Under the pieces are notes generated by a model. It was not told the origin of the DNA. It did no database searches and saw only the letters and a list, made by a program, of their open reading frames with translations. Made by a program: the position numbers and the translations under genes. 64,000 nucleotides of DNA from Filosporella fistucella. Taxonomy: Eukaryota; Ascomycota; Leotiomycetes; Helotiales. The stretch spans positions 2,666,001 to 2,730,000 of the forward strand of contig JAQJZZ010000010.1 of the NCBI GenBank assembly GCA_030077755.1, written 5' to 3'. Positions 33,280 through 44,783 of the stretch are shown here, one piece after another. How positions within the stretch are numbered: the first letter of the stretch is position 1; the number at the start of each line of letters is the position of its first letter.

Positions 33280-34095
33280 GAGTATTGAAGCGGACTTAAG
33301 AAAAAGGACTTACAGAGTTCAGAGTTGTGAAGTTTGAGGCTAGGTGTGTGGACTCAAGGAATTTGGAGTTGTGAAAATCGGATGTATTGAATCGGACTTA
33401 TGGGATCAAACTCGTGGAGTTTAGAGTTGTGGAATTTGGAGGTGTACAGTTGTGGAGTTTGGAGTTAAGGAGCTTGGAGTTCTGGAGTTTGGAATTGTTA
33501 AAATCGGATCTATGGAATCGGATTTATTGAATCAGACTCGTTGAAGTCGATTTTGAGATCGGATTTATTGCATCCGACTTGTGGAAGCAGAGTTGCTGGA
33601 ATCTGACTTGCGAAAATCGGGGTTATGAAAGTCGACCTGTGGAAATCAGGCCTACAGATCTTAGGCCTGTGGTAATCGGGGTTGTGGAAAGCGGGTTGTA
33701 GAAAGCGGGTTGTAGAAGTCAGGTTGTAGAGACCAGGTTTGTGGAAATAGGACTTGTCAGATTCGGAGATAGTGAATCGGATTTATTGAGTCGGACTTGT
33801 GGAAACCGATGTTGTTTGGAATCGGACTTATGAAATCGGATTTAAAAATTCGGATTTAGTGAAACGGATCTCTTAAATCGGACCTGTGAAAACGATTTTG
33901 TGGAAATCGGACTTATCGAGTTTGGATTTCGTGAGCCGGATGTCTAAAACTGGACTTGTAGAATCCGATTTTGTGGAAATCGGACTTATCGAGTTTGAAT
34001 TTCGTGAGCCGGATTTCTAAAATCGGACTTGTGGAAACCGATTTCGTCAAGATTAGACTTGTGGAAATCGTACTTGTCGAAACAGGAATGTATTT
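33280..34095. repeat. Minisatellite of GGAAATCGGACTTGTG-like units
   Basis: About 800 bp built from short degenerate units alternating around TGGAATCGGACTTGTGGAA and GGAGTTTGGAGTTGTGGA. At the right end a longer 74 bp unit is duplicated nearly exactly (GTGGAAATCGGACTTATCGA at about 33900 and again at about 33974). The reverse strand shows short open frames rich in S, T, K and F only because the unit length is often a multiple of three. Confidence 0.85.
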
Positions 34096-35640
34096 GATGC
34101 AAGACAAATGCCTGTAGGTAGTAGAGACGCTGCTGAGGAACTCTGATATGCCAAGGGAAAGTGAGAAGTGTATTTCGTGAAGTTTTGAGCCACCAGCGTC
34201 TTGTAGTATATGTCTGCGACGGATCCTGTCTCATGATTAGTAATGGATTCATTAAGTAACAAGACGCGGAAGTTGATATGAAGTGGTTCGGAGCGGGCAT
34301 GAACGTGTGCATGGTACCTTTGGCAAAAATACCGGAAATCTGCTATTTGATTGATGCGTTGCGTATCAAACAGCTGTGCTGCGTCTTTAGTGATGATGCC
34401 TGATGCAGATTGAGACATGAATTGTGAAGATGTGTTAAATGCGCGAGTGCTGAGTGGAAAGTCTTTAAGGTACGAGGGTATCCACTTCCATACACGGGCA
34501 AAATGGAAGGTGCAAGGGTGAGTACAAAGGTGAGTACAATTTCCAAAAATATCGACTTTCCAAAACGTTATTTTCACTGACTGGAGCAAGGTTCTGTAGC
34601 CACTCTTGCTCTGTGGCCTCCTAGATACACGAGCTGTATTGCATCCATCACAGAAATCCAACAAGCGCAAAGAAGAGGTTGTTCACTCCAACCAAGGCGA
34701 CTTTGTTAATATTAAAACAATCGGGAATTCGACCATTAAAGTCTCTCATTTGATAATGAATCACTTAGATTATCGAGGAAGGGAGGCGAGACTTTTACAC
34801 ACAATAAGTATCATCCGTCATACTCTTAGTAGAAGGGCTGTAAGCATGATAAATGAATCTCAACAGGAGAAGTTATTTCATGGACAGCACAGATAGGGCA
34901 CCCAGTAGGATTTCTATACAGCCGCCGATCTTGCACTCCCTGTAGCAGAAGGGGCACTTCTGCAATCCCCGGTCTCTAGATACCTTCGTAACTAAAGCGT
35001 ATGAGGTCTTTACTGCGCTTGTGAAACCAAAAATTCTCAAGCAAGCGCAAGAAACGACCAAGCAACCCGAAGGCATAGGAGCAGGAAAGTAAAGTAATAG
35101 GTATGTATAGGCGACGCGTCGGAACCAATTGCAACATGACTCGGTCTCCTGGCTCTGAAGTACACTTGCTAGATGCTCAATTATGAATTTTTCAAAATCT
35201 GCAGCATTTATGCATCATGAGACTAGATTCAATCAACAACTTCAGCCATTTCAGCTTGTTAACTACTAAGCGATACCAGACTAATTACATTTACACCCGC
35301 AAATTTTCAGATGTGGTGGTAGCAGTCTAATTTGAGACACTCGATCGCAAGAGAATGGTGCTGAGTGTATAATCGTAAGAAATCGAACATTGGGGAAAAT
35401 ATTAGAGCACGCGTATCAGGCCTCAAGCATATCAGGGAAATGTTCTTTGGACGTGTCTGAAATGTGGTTGCCATTTCTCGCTCGAGCAAGTGCACAGGGA
35501 GAGAGATTAGAGACTAGCCCCTCGCTTATTTACAAGCTAAAATATTTCCTCCATCTTGGGAACTTTTTTCCTACTCTTCTTCTGTCAATCAACAAAGCAT
35601 GAGTTGATCAATTGCACCTTCTACCCTCCCAGGCGGCGGG
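34096..35640. other. Intergenic upstream of the histidine phosphatase
   Basis: No supported gene. A 205-codon minus frame (34670-34053) overlaps the minisatellite and has no motifs. The final ~50 bases before 35641 form the phosphatase leader. Confidence 0.45.
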
Positions 35641-36706
35641 ATGAGGCTTCTTCTAATCAGACACGGCGAGACCGTGCACAATGTAGCAGGTATTTAGTAC
35701 GTTTTCTGCATTGAAAAAATATTGAATTATATTGTGCTGACAGCTTTCAAGTGCAGGCGTCACTGACTCTGCTCTCACCAATCATGGTGTCCTCCAAGCC
35801 AATCGACTTGGCTCCCACCTCGCTGCGACCGATGTAAAGATCTCCCATATCTTCTCGTCAGATCTACAGCGAGCATTCAAGACCGCCGAGGCTATACGCG
35901 ATGTCCAAGATCCTTCACTTCCCGAGACAACAAAACTGGAATCGCTGCGAGAGCAAGATTTTGGATTCTACGAGGGCAAGCATTTCTTCGAGAGACCGAA
36001 GGAGGATAATAAATCTGGGAGAGAGGCACACTTGGAGACTCGCAATAAAGAGCCAGGGTTTATTGATGTGGAGACCAAGGAGAGCATGCGTATTCGTGCC
36101 GACTCCTTCATCGACACACACCTGATCCGATTACTGCATGAGGTAGAAGAACAGTATACTGTTGCAGTTGTCGCCCATGGTATTATTCTGAGTCATCTGT
36201 GGAGGGCGTTGCTGAAACGCTTCCACCCAGGATGCGTCACCGTTCTCCCAGGTGTACAAGCAGCCGAGCGAGGGTTCAGCTTGGAATACCTTGGTGGCTG
36301 GTCAAATACTGGATATCTAGAGCTGGAGGTCAAGCCAAAACCGGGGCCTGAAAGCCTTACCAACTCGCCGCAATCCAATCAAACCAATGAGGCAAAACTA
36401 CCAGCCTTCACGCCGAGCCCTGACCGGGACGTTGCGCCCTCAACCAATGCCACTACTTCACACCAAGCTAATGTGACAGCATTGGGCGATCTACCACAGA
36501 AGCCAGCGGCCCAGTCTCCAGCTGTACCAGCAACTCGTAGGCTGCCGACAGAGGCATGCCTTGACTTGCTGGTGGTGGTAAGAGCAGTGAACAGCCAAGA
36601 GCACCTCAAGGGACTCAAGAAAACTCGGGGTGGAATCGGAAGTCTGAAACATGACTCAAGTCAAAAGACTATGGACTCCTTCTTCAAAAAGCGCCGACTT
36701 GAATGA
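35641..36706 (+). CDS. Histidine phosphatase (phosphoglycerate-mutase fold) with C-terminal PIP-box-like peptide
   Basis: Two exons, 35641-35689 and 35757-36706, join in phase to give 332 residues. The catalytic domain (about 1-230) has the phospho-accepting RHGET motif at residues 7-11, a second conserved arginine in FSSDLQRAFKTAE, the acidic residue in LREQDFGFYEGK, and the second histidine in VVAHGIILSHL (about 157). This matches fructose-2,6-bisphosphatase/PGM-like fungal phosphatases; the natural substrate is unknown. From about residue 230 the chain is disordered, rich in P, S, T, N and A. It ends in QKTMDSFFKKRRLE (319-332), where QKTMDSFF fits the PCNA-interacting consensus Q-x-x-[ILM]-x-x-[FY]-[FY] followed by basic residues. 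That ending is unusual for the family and is reported as a finding. The first ATG is the start, only six codons before RHG. Confidence 0.85.
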
Positions 36707-37227
36707 GATTCTGTCTCATCTGTCGAGAGGCCGCCATCGGTCCGTAGATTGATCGATGGCATCAACCTTGAACTTAAAAGGTATGTGTATTGGAGCTCAT
36801 TTCTACCCCCTACCCAGTGACATGATGAAAAACCTTATTCACAGACCTGTTCTGAATTCCAAATGTGGATTTTACTAAGTACCAACTGCTGTCTGATCAC
36901 TCAACCCTCTCTCAATATACTCTTGTTTAAGCTTGAAATACACTCGCTGACACCAATCAAGCCTAGGTACATAGTAGCCCGGAAATGAAACCTCTTCTAT
37001 ATGCCATGCTCCACTGGCACTCAAGACTCCGATTTCACCTGCATGGTTATACATGACTCATGGTAGGTATGCACGTCACGAGGTTCGTTGATTCTGTCTT
37101 GATTCGATTATTTGGCTGGGTATAGACATTATATAATTATCCTTCCAATGCAATGCATCCAACTCCAAAAGTCCACATGAAACCGTGCGCTCATTTCTCA
37201 TATCGTCACTCATAATCGCCAATCCGC
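36707..37227. other. Convergent 3' intergenic region
   Basis: Between the phosphatase and the convergent GPI-protein gene. No gene or repeat is seen. Confidence 0.5.
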
Positions 37228-37910
37228 TCAAAAGACAATCAATGCGCCGAGGAATACAACCAGTCCCATAACACTCATTCCTGACTCTCCAATTCTCACA
37301 CTGCTGGCAGCTCCAGTAAATTCAGGTGGGCTACCACTGCCAGTAGCAGTCGCATTAGATCCCACTCCACCAGTACCAGATGGCAGAACAGCTGTGGTAG
37401 TTGTCGCTCCTAGTTCCAGTTAATTTCAAATTCTCACTGTCAAGGGTAAGCACGTAGAAACATACCAGCATAAACAGTCGTCAGAGAACTAGCCGCACTC
37501 TCCACAGCAGTCGACAAGGAACTCGCTGCACTCTCCACGGCAGTCGAAGCGTCAGACGCCAGACTCGAGCCCACAGATTGTCCTACACTCAACACAGAGC
37601 TAAGATAGCTACTGATCTGCTCCGCGGTACTCGAAACATTCCCAATCACAGCAGTAGTCATACTACCAGTCACAGTAGGTGAAACAGTAATAGTGCTTTC
37701 GGCTACTGTAGTAGTTGTCCCATTTGAGGAAGAAGATGGCTCAACAGTGATGGTTGTGGTAGTGACACCAGAATACACTGTGGTAGTCGCGCTATACGAT
37801 GGAAAAGCAGGCAGGACAAGAGTGGTAGTTAAGCCCTCAGAGAGAGTAACAGAGACGGATTGTGCTGCAACAGTCGCGCTGAGCAAGAGGACGGAAGTGA
37901 GGTGATGCAT
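37228..37910 (-). CDS. GPI-anchored serine/threonine-rich surface protein
   Basis: Two exons on the minus strand, 37910-37466 and 37409-37228, separated by a 56 bp intron and giving 208 residues. The N-terminus MHHLTSVLLLSATVAAQ is a signal peptide. The middle is almost entirely S, T, V and A, with several N-x-S/T sites and an internal duplication STAVESAASSL/STAVESAASSL typical of mannoprotein stalks. The last exon supplies NATATGSGSPPEFTGAAS and a hydrophobic end MGLVVFLGALIVF, as expected for GPI attachment. Without the second exon the protein would lack this anchor signal, which supports the splice. Probably a cell-wall or plasma-membrane protein; no enzymatic domain. Confidence 0.8.
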
Positions 37911-39142
37911 TTTGTGATTGGGTCGAAACTCAAATCTGAGGAGCCTTGAGTGCAGAGGAAAAATGAGGAGGATGAGAGGATTATGATTATGAATGTATGA
38001 TATGGATGAAGAATAATAATATAACGCGACAACCACACCTACTTATCCTCTTTCTCCCTCACCAGCTAGACAGAGAGAATGGCATCATATCCCATTCCCC
38101 CACCATATCGTATGCCATCATCAGCCTCCAAGCATACACAGGGGCTCTTCCCAGGCACGAATTATATATCCTTGGCTTCCTCGCAGTCCAGCCATTTCTT
38201 CCCCGTTTCCTTCTCCAACGGCCACTAAAAATCCCCTTCTCATACCAAGCACTCACAACGAACAAGAGGGATGAAGAAATATTAATGTGTAAACCCTGAT
38301 TTTGCAGCTCTGGTTACAGGGGTAGCTTCACCGTTGTGGCGTAATACCAGGTTTTCGCTGTGGCTTCTCGGAGAGAACGGCACTTTCTCCCCTCTTTTTC
38401 TCTCTCCTCTGTCTTGCGTGATACATTGCAATTGGTGGTTAATTCACGGATAAGACAGGATAAGAGATATCCAAGTATTAGAAGTGGCTGGTGAGGGGAA
38501 TCTGAACATTGAGGGTTGGCGAGAGAGAGGTTCTCCTGCGTCATGTTGCGTAGCCGAGAGAGACAGGGGGGAAACCTTGGTTTTGAGGCGGGCTTTGGGT
38601 AGAAACATCCCACTTTGAGAGATCGCATCTTGCGATCTTTTGGGAGAGGAGAGAGATCGAGATTTAGGGTTGTTGGCATCGTGTGATTTCAAGGTTCCAT
38701 GTTGGTATGGGTTTTTTTGTAGCATGGGTGCTGTTGAAGGTTTGCTTAGGGTTTCTTGATGACAAGATTTCCAAGATTATCGTGAATTTTATCTGGAAGT
38801 GGATGCGATACGATTATCTTGAAAGTTTGTTTCTTGTGTGTTGAAGTTCTTGTCTTGGTTTCTGCAGCTTGAGACTTGTCGGCAGTGAGAAGAAGTGAGA
38901 TGCGCTCCTGTACTTTTTTGTCCCCGGAAATTCTGTTCACTCCATGAACACTCTGCTGGCATCAGGTGGTTCTTGAGAAGGCAAGATATTCTCATCGCAT
39001 AAATTGAACGATGATTGAATCGGCCTTATATTAATATTAGTATTGTTTGAACCTCAGAGAGACTTCCTATAACCGCCGACAGTGTCTAGATCAATGCCAT
39101 CAAGGCCTGCCCGTATGATTTCCAATGTCGCTCAGTATGCCA
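37911..39142. other. Intergenic, no supported gene
   Basis: Upstream flank of the GPI-protein gene and 3' flank of the transcription factor. Reverse frames at 38314-38725 overlap each other and lack motifs. No repeats were noticed. Confidence 0.4.
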
Positions 39143-40862
39143 TTACCAGCTGACATTCTGCTCTCTCCACCGCCAATCGATAGCGCCTGTCATTCGGTTC
39201 CTGTAATTTTGCTTGCACCTTACAAATGCATTCCGCCTCTGCAAATCGAGCTTGACATGCTCTCCCCACACCCTAGCCTCCTCTGGAATATACCCTGTCT
39301 CATCCATACCCTCTTCCTCAATACCAATCATCCACTCCGATACTTTACCAGCAAGAAATGAATCGTACATCCATTCGCGACGATGCGATGCCATGAGAAG
39401 GTCCACCGCTTCCCGTCTCAGCTTCATATTGCGACATTTGGTAGCGACGAGCATAAGCGGTGCCACGGTTCGAACTTCGAAGTTGAAGGTGTCGGATTCT
39501 AAAAAAGACGTTGGAGGGTCGATATTGTGTGGAAAAGGTGTCAACTTACCTCGTATCAGTATATCATCATTGTTCTCGTGTTCTATAGTCTCTTCTGATA
39601 CATTCAGGAGGAATTGAAAGTGTGGAAAAAGTCCATCACAAGATGTCTCCAACGCTCCCAGACTTGACACCAGTCTGATCAGCAGTACGGTGGAATACAG
39701 CTTTAAAGACTCTGGTCGCGATAGGGGGTGACAAGTAAAGTCTGATTCAGTGTCATTGAGCATCCTTGATATCAGGGCATGGAACATGTGAATCTTTTCG
39801 ATAAAGAAGTCTCGTCGGCGAATTGCATCGGATGGAACTTGGTCCCGGGGAAGATGGCAGTATTGTGCCGTGGCATACATGAAGCGATAACCTTCCCATA
39901 CCATCTGATTTCGTATGTTCTTGGCTTCATCGAGGCTTGAAAGGCGGTTTGGCAATTGAAAAGAAGGTGCATGTGGTTCGAGCATAATGAATGTCCGATT
40001 TTGTTCGATACCCATGGAACATAGAGCTTGCATATCGAGACGTAGAAACATGGTAGCTAATTGATCAGATTCAAGGGTCTCTTCTCCAATAGCTGATAGG
40101 GGCATGGTTCTTGAAGACACCATGACTTCTCGGGCATATCGAATATGTTGCAGAGCAAATCCGCCGTTACCAATGAAGTTGTCAAAGAAAGCAAGAACGA
40201 TACAAGTAATCAATGTTGTTCGCGTACATTTCTCGGACTCGGGGCTCTTAATGGATTGCCGAAGTCCACGAATGGCCTTTTCGTATTGTTGCAGAGCAAA
40301 TTCTCGGGGTGAGCCTTGTCCTACACCCATTATATAACCGCCAGATTGGGTTTGAAGACTGCTTTCGGCGAGAGCTCCTGCTGCTACAATCGCATGGCGA
40401 ACAGAGAATGTATGCACACTTTCTTGAAGGGCGAGTCCTTTCCAGAAAAACGCATCCTGACTGGGGAGTTTGTCTGAAACATTTTCCACAAAGTACTGAA
40501 AGTAATACTGTTCCTGGGGATTCAGTTCGAGAATTGCAAATGACACGTATAATGAGGGTGTAGGTGACGGTGTAAACGATGGCGAGCGAGTATATGTAGG
40601 CGCATCAGGCAGGTTTTGTGGATGAGGACTCGGAACAAAATCATAACCATCGCAGATCCATCCTGATTTCTTACAACGATGACAGCTTGGCCTTTCCTCT
40701 CCACATTTTAGTCTCCTGATTCTGCCACCTACGGTTAGTTTCAAGCTATCTAATGTAGCGCCAACCTAGAACGCACTTGCAAGTCACACAACCAGTCTTG
40801 CTTCTAGGAGTTGAAGCTCTCTTCCGGATCTTTGTAGTACTTCTGGTACTAACTTCATTCAT
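39143..40862 (-). CDS. Zn(II)2Cys6 fungal transcription factor
   Basis: Three exons on the minus strand (40862-40777, 40721-39550, 39498-39143) give 537 residues. The first intron splits the zinc cluster, and only the spliced form contains it complete: C25, C28, C35, C42, C45, C52 in C-x2-C-x6-C-x6-C-x2-C-x6-C, with the basic IRRLKC between the second and third cysteines. The second intron (39499-39549, GTAAGT...TTTTTTAG) is 51 bp and in frame, so reading through it would add 17 residues without a stop; I prefer splicing. The rest is helical like the fungal transcription-factor II (DUF3468) regulators, without obvious activation repeats. It is divergent from DPH3 with ~930 bp between starts. 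Target genes are unknown. Confidence 0.85.
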
Positions 40863-41792
40863 TGCAGGTGCGAAGAAGTGGAAATGGAGGGTGTAAGATG
40901 TGATCAAGACGAATATTTTGCTTTGGCACCTGATCTGCTGTACTGGTTGTCATGAGAGTCTTATAGACACAGCTTGACTAGATATCGCCCTGGTAGGTTG
41001 GACACTGCCATTACGCCTCCGGATATCCCGTTCGCAGCCAGTAACCTTGTCTTCATATGCGGAGCATATCGCCTGACTGACACACATAGACACCCATCCG
41101 CCTTGACCGACAATGAAACGATACTTCGCGGCACAGACGCGAAAGTACTTGGGGGCCGAGGGCAGTGCACGCAATAGATTGAGCAAACGGTACGTGGTAT
41201 AACTTGAAAATGCACCCACACCCAAAAGAGGTCACACACGCCGATATGCAGAGACAAAGACAAGCACTGGTGTCTGACGAATGGTGCGTGATATATGAAG
41301 GAGGGTTGAGCGGGATTGACAAGGAGGTACTTGAAAGCAGGGCTGCAATAGGGCTGAGTCTTTCCACATAAATTTGAACGCCGTTGACTAACATGACAAA
41401 GCAACTTCACGTTAGCATCTTATTTTAGACAGACTTAAACGCTGCATCAGAGCCTAAAAGCGCTTATCAGCGCTTCTTAATTGCTGTAGAAGTATCTTGA
41501 GCTATCATTTCACTTGAAATATAGATACAAAGTCATTGAATGTGAGAAAAATTTTAAAGAAAGTTGAAGTTGAAGTTGAGGTTAGAGTCTGGACAAAAAT
41601 AGCCTAAGCGACGTAAGGATGAGGAAGCTATTTTTAGTGGACAGTACAAATTTAGTCAGCAAGGCAGTCATCCAGCCTCGGCTTCCCTTCCATTCCCATA
41701 AAATTTATCTCATACTTTTCTTTGCACCAATATCACATTTGAACCTGCACGAGCGCGCTGCATCGCAACACCACACGGCACAGGATCCCACT
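40863..41792. other. Divergent intergenic region, transcription factor / DPH3
   Basis: Holds both promoters. A 149-codon minus frame (41410-40961) lacks motifs and overlaps two others, so it is not called. GTTGAAGTTGAAGTTGAGGT at about 41561-41580 is a short hexamer run. Confidence 0.45.
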
Positions 41793-42129
41793 ATGGCTGA
41801 AAATATTTACGATGAAATAGAAATCGAGGACATGACGTACGATCCCGTCCTAGAGATCTACCACTATCCATGCCCTTGTGGCGATCGATTCGAAATCAAC
41901 ATCTCGGATTTACGAGACAAGGAGGATATCGCAGTCTGTCCCAGCTGCAGCTTAATGATCAGAGTCATATTCGAAGTCGTAAGTGACAATCCTCCAGCTC
42001 GGGTTCTACGCCAGGAGGTGCCATTACTCATACATTTTGTGCCTACAGGATGATCTTCCCAAACCCCCAGAAGACGAAGCCCCTGCCACAGATGAGCAGA
42101 CACAACAGCAAGTCCCTATCGCAGTTTGA
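41793..42129 (+). CDS. DPH3: Diphthamide biosynthesis protein 3 (CSL zinc finger)
   Basis: Small electron-carrier subunit that delivers electrons to the Dph1-Dph2 radical enzyme, which starts diphthamide synthesis on elongation factor 2; it also works with Elongator in wobble-uridine tRNA modification. Two exons, 41793-41978 and 42049-42129, give 88 residues, the family length. The CSL zinc finger is complete: C27 and C29 in [10 protein letters not shown]49 and C52 in [14 protein letters not shown], preceded by the conserved DEIEIEDM and [14 protein letters not shown]. The second exon adds the usual short acidic, glutamine-rich tail ([17 protein letters not shown]). The upstream in-frame extension from 41619 is 5' leader: ATG 41793 gives the conserved MAENIYDEI start. 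Confidence 0.95.
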
Positions 42130-44783
42130 AGAATATTTGCGACAGGAAAGGCCATATGTCAAGCAACAAACCCATTCCACCGCCGCATACGGCGATTACA
42201 TGGAAGTGATATTTCGACCAATGATATGGAGGAACTCATTTGGAAACATTTATTCACGGTCAGAGCGATATGACACACAGCCTCGACCCACGTTACATAG
42301 TGTTAGTTTGCATCTGTACGGCTTTATTAACAAGGAATGGAGAGTATGGTATCGTGAGGAGGATGGGGATTGTGCGGTGAGATTGATATCAATTGTGTGG
42401 TACAGTAGTCTCCGAGACGGGTCATCTTCGTATCCGCAACGGATATCGAGTCGGGGAAGGCATCCCGCTGGAATGAGTGGCGCAATTAATGCTTCTAAGA
42501 GGCGCATTACCTACTATTTGGCAACAACTGAATATGGCAGCAGTCTGCTTGTGCATATGCAACCTTAATTGACGACAATAAATATCTTTAGAGGTCTGAA
42601 GCACCCCTCCTGCTTCACAGCTTACCTACAATCCTTCAGATCACCCCGCATATATCGCTACCGAAAAACGAGTTATCTCTGGCCGTAAAATCTTGCTCTC
42701 GTGATTTCGTTATGCATACATCCCAGGAAGCGACACTCACTATTTTCATTCTCATGGGGCGAGACGCGCTTTAATATATTATTTTTCTGGAATTTATGTT
42801 ACGTTACTCAAGCTCATTATTGTCGTTATTTTATACCCCGCTATTTTGATTTGATCGCTACCTCACACACTCTAATTTGACCTCTGTTCTCGTCACGAGG
42901 GGACATTTAATCAAGTACATTGTTAGAAGTATCTCTTTTCTGATCGCTGCATGCGTTGTCATCTGATATCTGCGAAAATGTTGCACAACCACCTGCAGGT
43001 GAGGTTGATAGCTGCATGAACACAACCCAGGGGAGTTGTGTCACCCAGAATCATTTCAGATACCTCTGTACGCTGTGCTGTATCTTTGCGAATGAAGGGC
43101 GTGCCATATCACTGGGACTCGGTTCTCGTAATTTTTGATGAATGAGCGTGGTTCATGCGAACTGCCGCCTAAGGGCAATGCCGTATCGATAAGCCATGAC
43201 GGATTTTACTGGATGCACACCTGAAGTCCACAAACAGCTGTTGCCATCACATAAGCTGTGCCCTGCAGTCTCACGGCACGACTTAGTGGAGTAAGCCTCA
43301 GACAATCGATACTCACCGCTATCCAACCATATCGAATCATCGATATGGACAGGCAAGCATTACGCGTGCGTTGAAACATTACTGGAAAAGCAGGGCGTTG
43401 TATCTTGCAGTCACTGCCTTTTGCTCAATATAGTACCAATCGTATGACCATCATCAGTTATGGTATTTCTCTATCACGAAAGCATTAGAGGGCATGGAAT
43501 CACCTGCAAATGCTGGAGCAAGGTCGACCATTCTCGGACAATCGTGCACAACTGAATGCTCAACGCCAACTGGCTAAGATGACAAATATGGCCTTGAAGG
43601 TTCAAGCTCGTTCAGGATACCTCAGCTTACTCAGATGTGCTACTTGCTGCAGAGCGGGTAGACGGCGGTCCCATCTCCGGCCTATCGGCATGACTCCAAG
43701 TGGCTTTGTTTGGAGACAATTATTGACTCGAGTGTGGGGGAGTGAAAAAAGTAAACCCGACAATTCATGCAGAAAGGGTGGCTCGCCAGCAATTTGAGCC
43801 TCCGAGGCTATGTACCACTCCTTTGAAATCGATCGTCCCCCTTTCTAAGCGAGCCTCAAAGCCAAGACAGACCGCCTTCCCACACGAGAAATGACCTCCA
43901 AAACTGACCAAAAAATAAGGAAAACATTCAGAGCACAGAGAAATGAAGTCCGGTACCCCTTAATACAACTGCCTAACCAGCTGTTCATAGCCTCATGCTC
44001 CAACGCATCCTTGCTTGTTCTCTAGCTGGTAACCATTAAGCCACCGGAATTGTTTCACACTTGGTTACGTCCTCGCGGCTTATTTATTTACTTAATCTGT
44101 CTACCATCACCTATCTACGTACCAAAATGAACAGTCTGAACGAGGCAGTGACTCAACCGAGAGCATAAGCACAATCCTTCACAGGAAATGCAAGATCTTG
44201 GAATACTAGTGGCCACGTTGATGTTTACGCAATAGGGATTGGGAAGTTCGATGCGAAACCGACCGTTTGGCCACCCCCACATTCGAGAAGCACGCGTACA
44301 GGGTTTGATGACATAGGATGAGATGAGATGAGATGATACTCTGTATGACTTTATGTCCGAATTGGGCAGGCCGATGTACAGGTACATTACGGTCTTGAAC
44401 GAATACGGCCGAATCATGCATTGCAAGTTAAATTCCCGAACGGGATTTTATTTCATTCCCGACAGAGATGGAAACGAGAACGAGAACGGTTGAATTATTC
44501 TGCACAGCGATTCGAGTATTGCTGCGGAATGTTTGTCCAGTCCCGGTGGCGAGACAGGATTCAAGTAAAGACCCGATTGCTGGGGAGGTAGGATATCATG
44601 GCCCGAATCACCTCTAGACTTCAACATGATAGTTCGCGTCACTTGGTGAGCAACGGTGAGTATCTAGTAGTGCAACCATACAATTTAGGGTTTGATTATC
44701 GAGAGGGTATACTGTCATGCTAAGTAGCATGTGACATATTCTATTCATTTCATTAAATATCGTACATTATACACTACGCTATC
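42130..44783. other. Long intergenic region, no supported gene
   Basis: 2.65 kb without a convincing gene. A 172-codon plus frame (42050-42568) overlaps the DPH3 last exon in another frame and has no motifs. A GATGA microsatellite (about 44316-44336) is present. Several short frames on both strands are featureless. Confidence 0.45.

Noticed and set aside
33280..34095. Possible CRISPR-like array
   Set aside because: Units are degenerate and contiguous, without constant repeats and unique spacers, and the genome is fungal.
34053..34670. 205-codon minus-strand frame
   Set aside because: Its end runs through the minisatellite and the composition follows that repeat; no domain is seen.
42050..42568. 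172-codon plus-strand frame after DPH3
   Set aside because: It overlaps the second DPH3 exon in another frame and shows no motif; DPH3 explains the start of the region.
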